Assembly: GCA_017645305.1 (NCBI GenBank)
Contig: JAGCPD010000008.1
Coordinates: 1-46,276, forward strand
DNA from: Bacteroidaceae bacterium
GTDB lineage: Bacteria; Bacteroidota; Bacteroidia; Bacteroidales; Bacteroidaceae
DNA length: 46,276 nucleotides
Direction: 5' to 3'
Shown here in pieces: positions 41,014 through 46,276 of the stretch. How positions within the stretch are numbered: the first letter of the stretch is position 1; each line of letters begins with the position of its first letter. A program made the translations under genes and the position numbers. Under the pieces are notes generated by a model, which worked only from the letters and a program-made list of their open reading frames with translations, ran no database searches and had not been told where the DNA came from.

Positions 41014-42681
41014 ATGAATAGACGACTGCTAAATCTTCTGCTACTGTTTCCTGCAATTGTGCTGGGTAACCAGAATACTCCTTTAAGTGCTAAGGAGGGG
41101 GCGGTGTGCCCTATGGTAAAGACAGAAGTTGTGCGTTTGCCCGATTTGAACATACCCCGTTGCGGTCATAGCTTCTATTATGTGAACGGTCAGCCCACAG
41201 TTATTGGTGGTCACACCTCCGGCTTTGTGCTTACTCCCACCATCGAATACTTCAGTGAAGGACAATGGCATGTTGTCCAAACGGTCTATCCTCACGATTC
41301 AGGTGGTAGTCTATTGATGAAGTCTGGTAAGATACTCCTGTTTGGCAGCCACGAGAAGAATCTGGGTATCGGGCAAACCTATGAAGTTGAGATGTACAAT
41401 CCCACCGACCACTCTACAGAAGGGTTTGGATGCCTTGATACAAAGCGTGTTATGGCCTCGGCAATAGAAACAGATGATGGAAAGGTCATCATTGTCGGTA
41501 ACTGGTATCATGATGATGCCATTGAGATGTTCGATGGAGAAAGTCAGTTCTCGAAAATCAAGAATGTTGCCTTGCAGCGGGTACATCCCTATATGCTGCC
41601 TATCTCTAATGGAGATGTGCTTATTTTCGGTTCCCATGATACACATGGAAACATTATAACCAGTCCGTTGGTGGACCGTCTGTACGGCGAGGCTTTCAAT
41701 GTGCCGCTGTTTGAGGAGTGGTGTCCGCTTCCCCTTGATATCACATCGCCTTTGGCTACAGACTGCGTTGTGGGCAATCCCGAGGATAAGACTTATCTCA
41801 TACCCGTTTTGGGCAGGAATAAAAAACAGGTGGCTATAGCCCAGGTTTGCGATACCATATTCTCGCTCATTCGAACGGAGGTGCCTGTACCTATGGTATC
41901 ACAATGGGATTCTATCAGTTATCGCACACCCATTGTTGTTAATCGTCAGGTTAGGCGTGCCTTTATGGCGGGATTTGACAAGAAGCAGCATCTTTGCATT
42001 CTTTCCATAGAATACGACAAATCACCCTGCCCGCTTACCCTCTATTATACAGATCCTTTGCCACAGATGGGTCTCAATCATTTTGTGCTCACTCCGCAGG
42101 GCAACTTGCTTATTGCCGGTGGTACCAATGGTGTTGATAATAACAATTTCTCGCCCAGCAACCAGGTATGGCTCATTCCGTTTGGTGACAGTCAGGAATT
42201 CTGTTCAGCATCTGCTTTTTCATTCCCTTGGCTGCTTTTGGCACTCGTCATCATCTTCTTGCTTGTCACCCTTACTTTGTTGCTATGGTGGCGGCATCAT
42301 CATAATAACCAGCTGGAAATGGAAGAATCTGAGCCGGCAGCCGAAAAGGATGATGCACATTTGTGGCAACGTATCTGCCAACTGATGGAAGAAGAGAAAC
42401 CCTATCTTGACAGTAACTTCCGTGTTACGGATGCTGCACGACAGCTGGGTGTCAACCGTAGTCGTTTATCAGCCTGTATCAACGCACAGGCAGGCTGCAC
42501 CTTTAACCAGTACATAAACCGTTACCGTGTGGAGTATGCCAAAGAACTGATGTTCAATAAGCCTGATATCAAAATGACAACAATATGCACGGAGGTTGGC
42601 TTCAACAACGAGACATCCTTCTTCCGGGCTTTCAAAGCACAAACAGGTAAAACACCGCGTGAGTGGAGGGGTTCGCTGTAA
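41014..42681 (+). CDS. Membrane-anchored AraC-type regulator with exported beta-propeller-like domain
   Basis: The 555-residue product begins with a signal-peptide-like helix (RRLLNLLLLFPAIVLG). A long all-beta region (about 30-400) has kelch-like repeats such as GHSFYYVNGQPTVIGGHTSG, SGKILLFGSHEKN, NGDVLIFGSHD and GNLLIAGGTNGVD. A membrane helix (about 402-427, LLLALVIIFLLVTLTLLLWW) and a cytoplasmic AraC DNA-binding domain (about 445-555, RVTDAARQLGVNRSRLSACI and MTTICTEVGFNNETSFFRAF) follow. A TTG at 41008 is upstream; ATG 41014 was chosen. The layout implies periplasmic sensing coupled directly to DNA binding, without kinase or receiver domains. The likely targets are the secreted-protein genes downstream. 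Confidence 0.85.
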   Translation: MNRRLLNLLLLFPAIVLGNQNTPLSAKEGAVCPMVKTEVVRLPDLNIPRCGHSFYYVNGQPTVIGGHTSGFVLTPTIEYFSEGQWHVVQTVYPHDSGGSLLMKSGKILLFGSHEKNLGIGQTYEVEMYNPTDHSTEGFGCLDTKRVMASAIETDDGKVIIVGNWYHDDAIEMFDGESQFSKIKNVALQRVHPYMLPISNGDVLIFGSHDTHGNIITSPLVDRLYGEAFNVPLFEEWCPLPLDITSPLATDCVVGNPEDKTYLIPVLGRNKKQVAIAQVCDTIFSLIRTEVPVPMVSQWDSISYRTPIVVNRQVRRAFMAGFDKKQHLCILSIEYDKSPCPLTLYYTDPLPQMGLNHFVLTPQGNLLIAGGTNGVDNNNFSPSNQVWLIPFGDSQEFCSASAFSFPWLLLALVIIFLLVTLTLLLWWRHHHNNQLEMEESEPAAEKDDAHLWQRICQLMEEEKPYLDSNFRVTDAARQLGVNRSRLSACINAQAGCTFNQYINRYRVEYAKELMFNKPDIKMTTICTEVGFNNETSFFRAFKAQTGKTPREWRGSL

Positions 42682-42708
42682 GAAGGAGTCCCGCAAATCA
42701 TAGAAATC

Positions 42709-42754
42709 GACTAACAAAAGCGCTTTTGTTAGTCTTTTTTCTTTTTTGTTAGTC
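42709..42754. promoter_or_regulatory. Three 11-bp half-sites: palindrome plus 20-bp-spaced direct repeat
   Basis: The half-site TTTTGTTAGTC occurs at 42724-42734 and again at 42744-42754, exactly 20 bp apart in direct orientation. A third copy on the other strand (GACTAACAAAA, 42709-42719) forms a perfect 26-bp palindrome spanning 42709-42734. The palindrome is followed by a T-rich run, so it may also act as the terminator of the regulator gene. The direct pair resembles AraC-family operators. The distal copy ends 20 bases before a -7 box. Confidence 0.7.
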
Positions 42755-42774
42755 CCTGTAAATACTATTCTTTT

Positions 42775-42782
42775 TATATTTG
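42775..42782 (+). promoter_or_regulatory. -7 box before the FISUMP/Big2 gene
   Basis: TATATTTG matches TAnnTTTG and lies 35 bases before the ATG at 42818. The normal -33 position is occupied by the second TTTTGTTAGTC half-site and not by a correctly spaced TTTG, as expected of an activated promoter. Confidence 0.65.
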
Positions 42783-42817
42783 CAGCATATAATATTAATA
42801 TAATTTATCTATATCTT

Positions 42818-45349
42818 ATGAAAATAAAGAGTATTATTGCTGCCATGTTTCTTATGTTGGCAGGCGCGCAGACGGGTTGGGCACAGAATATGACCGTCCG
42901 TATGACAAACAACGAGACCCATGTGTATAAGGTGCCGCAAGTGGCAGAACTTACTTTTGCTGATGATGAAACAGTTTACGAGTGGGTTGACCTCGGGCTG
43001 CCCAGTGGCACGCTTTGGGCTACCCGCAACGTCGGTGCGGAAAAGCCTGAGGATGCAGGTAACTATTTCGCCTGGGGCGAGACCATGGAGAAGACGTTCT
43101 ACAGCTGGGTGACTTATAAGCTTGCCGGCGGGACGAACAAGACGATGAAGAAGTACTGTACGAACAGCAGCTACGGAACGGTTGATAACCTGACATCTCT
43201 TCAGGCAGAGGACGATGCGGCAACCGTCAATTGGAACAAAGACTGGCAGACGCCAAGCAAAGACCAGTGGCAGGAGCTTTTCTACGGCGGTGTTACGAAA
43301 GTGGAGTTCCTGACACAGAACGAGGTCAATGGCGTGAAGGTGACAAGCCTGATAAACGGTGCAAGCATCTTCCTGCCGGCCGCAGGATGTTTTAGTAATG
43401 AGGGCACACAGACGGGTATCCTTTATGTAGGCACCTTCTGTCTGTACTGGTCGCGGACACTTAAAGAGGATGCAAGCAATGGTGCACATTACATGTATTA
43501 CCAATCATCCGGTGGGTATGTAACCTATAGCGAACGGTATCCGGGCATGTCCGTCCGTCCCGTCCGTCGCAAAGTGCAACTTGTGACAGGCATCAACCTC
43601 TCTCCCTCGCGGATAAGCCTTCAGGTAAACGGCACGAAGCAACTTAGTGCTACTGTGCTTCCTGTGGATGCCGACAACAAAAGTGTCCTCTGGGGTAGCA
43701 GCAATCCTGCAGTGGCAACGGTCGATACCGATGGAAAAGTGACAGGCAAGAGCAAGGGCAACACCACGATAACGTGCCGGGCCCTGGATGGGAGTAATGT
43801 GTCTGCCGAATGTGAAGTCACAGTAGGTGGAGCACCTACGCACAGCGTAACCAGCGGCCGTGACTGGGTTGACCTTGGCTTGCCCAGCCAGACAAAGTGG
43901 GCAACACACAACATCGGAGCCAATAGTCCTGAGGAGTACGGATACTACTTCGCCTGGGGTGAGACGGCGACAAAGGACGAATACAACTGGCACAATTATC
44001 ATTTCTCCAACGACGGCTCCAGCACCCTCATGACAAAGTACGTTTCAAACGCCACATACGGTACCATCGATAACCTGAACCTGCTTGAGCGTGCCGACGA
44101 TGCTGCGTCTGTCCTTTGGGGTGCCAGCTGGCAGATGCCTACAGATGACCAGTGGAGTGAACTTATCGATAAGAAAAACACTACTTATGAGCTGACTACC
44201 ATAAATGGCTATGAAGGTATCATATTCACGAGCATAAAGAATGGTGAAAGCATATTCTTCCCTGCCGCAGGTTACCATGATGAAGCAAAATTTTATGGTA
44301 TGAGCAAAGAGTTTGCCTATTGGACACGAACACTCTATAAGAGTAATAATTCCAAGGCAGCGAGGTTTATGATGAACACTACTGGCGGTATGGCTCCTCA
44401 GATGAACTACGAATCTGCTCCTCGCTACCGTGGCTTCTCTGTCCGTCCCGTGCTTGCACAAGGCATGATTACCCCGACACAGCTTGTGACGAACATCAAC
44501 CTCAGCGCATCGTCCATGAACCTTCAGATTGGCAAGGCACAGACGCTTACTGCCACTGTGCTTCCTGCAAATGCCGACATACAAGAGGTCGTTTGGGAAA
44601 GCAGCGACGAGAATGTGGCAGATGTGACTCAGAACGGCCGCGTTGTAGGCATAGCCAATGGCACCTGCACCATTACCTGCCGCGCTACGGACGGCAGCGA
44701 CATCTTTGCCGAATGTAAGGTAACGGTTGTGGCAGGCGATACCGATGTTCGTGAGTTCGTTGACCTCGGTCTGCCCAGCGGCACCCTATGGGCAACCTGC
44801 AATATCGGTGCCAATACGCCAGAAGAGCCTGGCGACTACTTTGCCTGGGGCGAGACAACTCCGAAGGACGACTACGACAGGGGTACATATAAATATGAAG
44901 ATGATAATGATTTATTGACAAAGTATTGCACGCGCAGTCAGGACGGTACAGTCGATAACAAGACAGAGCTTGAGCCGGAAGACGATGCCGCCACTGCCAA
45001 CTGGGGCGACAACTGGCAGATGCCAAGCTTGGAGCAAATAGAAGAACTTAATAATGCCGATTATACAACAATCGAATGGATAGACGATGATGTTCCAGGA
45101 GACCAAAATTTCTTAGGAGTGAAGATAACAAGCAAGAGCAACGGAAACAGCATCTTCCTTCCAGTAACGGGATTCCGTTCAACCACATATCTCAGTTTTC
45201 CCAACAGGTATGGTTATTATAGGTCTCGAACACTTAGCACGTCAGATTCCTTCTCAAGTCATGTGCTGCACTATGTCTTTGGCTCTTTTCGTATTTACGA
45301 CGCAGCGCGTGAATTTGGCCAGACCATTCGCCCTGTCCGCAAGAAATAG
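42818..45349 (+). CDS. Secreted protein with three FISUMP domains alternating with two Big2 domains
   Basis: The 843-residue product has a signal peptide (KSIIAAMFLMLAGAQTGWAQ). Three homologous FISUMP-type domains start near residues 54, 349 and 647, each with the pattern VDLGLPS-x-T-x-WAT..N(V/I)GA...YFAWGET. Two bacterial Ig-like (Big2) domains, near 255-345 and 556-640, separate them (ATVLPVDADNKSVLWGSSN and ATVLPANADIQEVVWESSD). The modules arose by internal duplication. An upstream frame extension to 42746 has no signal character, so ATG 42818 was chosen. The protein is probably surface-exposed; ligand and function are unknown. Confidence 0.88.
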   Translation: MKIKSIIAAMFLMLAGAQTGWAQNMTVRMTNNETHVYKVPQVAELTFADDETVYEWVDLGLPSGTLWATRNVGAEKPEDAGNYFAWGETMEKTFYSWVTYKLAGGTNKTMKKYCTNSSYGTVDNLTSLQAEDDAATVNWNKDWQTPSKDQWQELFYGGVTKVEFLTQNEVNGVKVTSLINGASIFLPAAGCFSNEGTQTGILYVGTFCLYWSRTLKEDASNGAHYMYYQSSGGYVTYSERYPGMSVRPVRRKVQLVTGINLSPSRISLQVNGTKQLSATVLPVDADNKSVLWGSSNPAVATVDTDGKVTGKSKGNTTITCRALDGSNVSAECEVTVGGAPTHSVTSGRDWVDLGLPSQTKWATHNIGANSPEEYGYYFAWGETATKDEYNWHNYHFSNDGSSTLMTKYVSNATYGTIDNLNLLERADDAASVLWGASWQMPTDDQWSELIDKKNTTYELTTINGYEGIIFTSIKNGESIFFPAAGYHDEAKFYGMSKEFAYWTRTLYKSNNSKAARFMMNTTGGMAPQMNYESAPRYRGFSVRPVLAQGMITPTQLVTNINLSASSMNLQIGKAQTLTATVLPANADIQEVVWESSDENVADVTQNGRVVGIANGTCTITCRATDGSDIFAECKVTVVAGDTDVREFVDLGLPSGTLWATCNIGANTPEEPGDYFAWGETTPKDDYDRGTYKYEDDNDLLTKYCTRSQDGTVDNKTELEPEDDAATANWGDNWQMPSLEQIEELNNADYTTIEWIDDDVPGDQNFLGVKITSKSNGNSIFLPVTGFRSTTYLSFPNRYGYYRSRTLSTSDSFSSHVLHYVFGSFRIYDAAREFGQTIRPVRKK

Positions 45350-45411
45350 GCCGCTCCTCTGTATGTTGTGATTATGGTGTTCATTTATATTTTCCTCTAT
45401 ATATGTAGTAT

Positions 45412-45900
45412 ATGAAGCGAACATATTTTTATCTGCTGCTCTTAATTTTCAATGCTCAATTCTCAATGTTCAGTGAACTGAGGGCGCAGAATGCAGTGGC
45501 TATATATCAGGTGGACGGGCAGGTAGCGACGTTCGCGTTCGAGGAGAAACCCGTGGTAACATACCGCGGCAGCGAACTGGTGCTGACAACTACCCAGACG
45601 TGCGTGCAGTACCCCATATACAAGCTGAAGAAAATGGAATTCACCGTCGATTGGGACGACCCTGATGCCATAGAGAAGGTGAAGGAGACGGACACCCAGT
45701 TCAGCTTTCGTGGCGGACAGCTTACTGTCGGCAGAGGCAAGTCAGGATCATACGTATATCTTTATAACCTAAAAGGCATTAAGGTGGCACAGTACACTCT
45801 GGATGAGAACGGCTGCGCCAGTATTCCCATGCAAGCCCTGCCGCAGGATATCTATATTGTAAAGACCACAGGTTTCACCTTTAAATTCCGCAAGCCATGA
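45412..45900 (+). CDS. Small secreted protein with type-IX-like C-terminal tail
   Basis: The 162-residue product has a signal peptide (KRTYFYLLLLIFNAQFSMFS, then ELRAQ). The mature start AVAIYQVDGQVATFAFEEKP resembles the short N-terminal segment of the preceding FISUMP protein (THVYKVPQVAELTFADD). It ends with a beta-rich tail, VYLYNLKGIKVAQYTLDENG and IYIVKTTGFTFKFRKP, like type IX secretion sorting domains. Function is unknown. Part of the signal peptide is encoded by a copy of the CAAT-type dispersed repeat. Its stop overlaps the start of the protease gene (ATGA). Confidence 0.8.
   Translation: MKRTYFYLLLLIFNAQFSMFSELRAQNAVAIYQVDGQVATFAFEEKPVVTYRGSELVLTTTQTCVQYPIYKLKKMEFTVDWDDPDAIEKVKETDTQFSFRGGQLTVGRGKSGSYVYLYNLKGIKVAQYTLDENGCASIPMQALPQDIYIVKTTGFTFKFRKP
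45447..45470 (+). repeat. CAAT-type dispersed repeat inside a signal-peptide coding region
   Basis: CAATGCTCAATTCTCAATG and its flanks resemble the AT-rich spacer repeat at 38111-38144. Here it is translated as part of a signal peptide, apparently without disrupting the hydrophobic core. Confidence 0.5.
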
Positions 45901-46276
45901 TGACATTTACGATTTACAGATTTAGAGTTTACAATTGGCTGCGCGGTGCATTGCTTCTCATCGCAATGCTCTTTGTCACAAACAGTCTGCAGGCAGACGA
46001 CGTCAGCGTAGATGAGGCATTGAGGATAGCGGGCCAGTTTGCTGACAGTCCGCAAACCCGTAAGCTTTCCAAACAGAAGGCACCGGCACGGAAGGCCGAG
46101 CCAACATTGGCTCATGCTATGCGGTCGAAGGTGGCATCGGAGAAGGACAATGTCTATGTCATCAATCTGGGCAACGAACAGGGATTCGTGGTGGTATCGG
46201 GCGAGACAGGCACGGAGGATGAGGTGCTGGGCTACTGCGACCACGGTTCGTTCTCATATAACGATTGTCCCGTGCA
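45897..46276 (+). CDS. C10-family (streptopain-like) protease, N-terminal propeptide part
   Basis: The gene runs off the window after 126 codons. A signal peptide (LRGALLLIAMLFVTNSLQA) is followed by a Spi/propeptide-type region with VYVINLGNEQGFVVVSGETG and DEVLGYCDHGSFSYNDCPV. This is the pattern ahead of the catalytic domain in Bacteroidales C10 cysteine proteases. The catalytic domain itself lies outside, so the call rests on the propeptide. Residues 3-12 are encoded by an ATTTACGATTTACAGATTTA repeat. The ATG overlaps the stop of the preceding gene, so the two are probably co-translated. Confidence 0.8.
   Translation, partial: MMTFTIYRFRVYNWLRGALLLIAMLFVTNSLQADDVSVDEALRIAGQFADSPQTRKLSKQKAPARKAEPTLAHAMRSKVASEKDNVYVINLGNEQGFVVVSGETGTEDEVLGYCDHGSFSYNDCPV
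45903..45934 (+). repeat. TTTACGATTTA-type dispersed repeat at the protease start
   Basis: ATTTACGATTTACAGATTTA followed by GAGTTTAC combines words found in the spacer at 18614-18655 (ATTTACGATTT) and before rpsK (TTTAGAGTTTA). It is translated here as the N-terminal region before the signal helix. Confidence 0.55.

Noticed and set aside
42709..42740. Palindrome as a terminator only
   Set aside because: Stem and T-run fit termination. However, the exact third copy of the half-site 20 bp further on is not explained by a terminator, so an operator role is kept as the main idea.

Overview
The window reads as a chromosomal segment of a Prevotella-like member of the Bacteroidales. Three things point there. 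The ribosomal, ArgR and TupA-type proteins look like Bacteroidales versions. The promoters follow the Bacteroidetes pattern TTTG-N19/20-TAnnTTTG. Secreted proteins carry FISUMP and Big2 domains, C10-protease propeptides and type-IX-secretion-like tails. Genus is inferred from protein resemblance only.

Bases 1-11890 (+ strand) hold the tail of the S10 operon and the complete spc and alpha operons: rpsS (partial), rplV, rpsC, rplP, rpmC, rpsQ, rplN, rplX, rplE, rpsN, rpsH, rplF, rplR, rpsE, rpmD, rplO, secY, map, infA, rpmJ, rpsM, rpsK, rpsD, rpoA, rplQ. They end at a clear intrinsic terminator.

Bases 12034-34843 are an exopolysaccharide/capsule locus. A Wza-like export lipoprotein and a Wzc-like tyrosine kinase lie on the + strand. 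They converge on about fifteen minus-strand genes. From its promoter end at about 34.8 kb, the minus-strand block runs: nucleotide-sugar epimerase, secreted CotH/lamin-tail protein, Wzx flippase, Wzy polymerase, two left-handed beta-helix acyltransferases, one membrane acyltransferase, four GT4 glycosyltransferases, a TupA-like ATP-grasp protein and a GT26 glycosyltransferase. After a 282-bp gap packed with two unrelated tandem repeat arrays, a second unit with its own promoter encodes a nucleotidyltransferase-fold protein, a WcaJ-type initiating transferase, and a second initiating transferase fused to a degenerate WecA/MraY-like membrane domain. Together they could build lipid-linked repeat units, flip, polymerise and export them.

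Bases 34909-40966 return to housekeeping functions: tRNA-Pro(CGG), a PreA-like iron-sulphur dihydroorotate/dihydropyrimidine dehydrogenase family protein, tRNA-Phe(GAA), a DUF4112 membrane protein, and an arginine operon (argR, a GNAT acyltransferase, argG, argC). The GNAT is a good candidate for the enzyme that starts arginine synthesis.

Bases 41014-46276 hold a predicted membrane-anchored AraC-type regulator with an exported sensor domain. Downstream lie a repeated FISUMP/Big2 secreted protein, a small secreted protein and the start of a C10 (streptopain-like) protease. The gap after the regulator has three copies of an 11-bp half-site, two of them 20 bp apart in direct orientation beside a promoter -7 box. 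This suggests a self-contained surface-sensing and surface-protein system.
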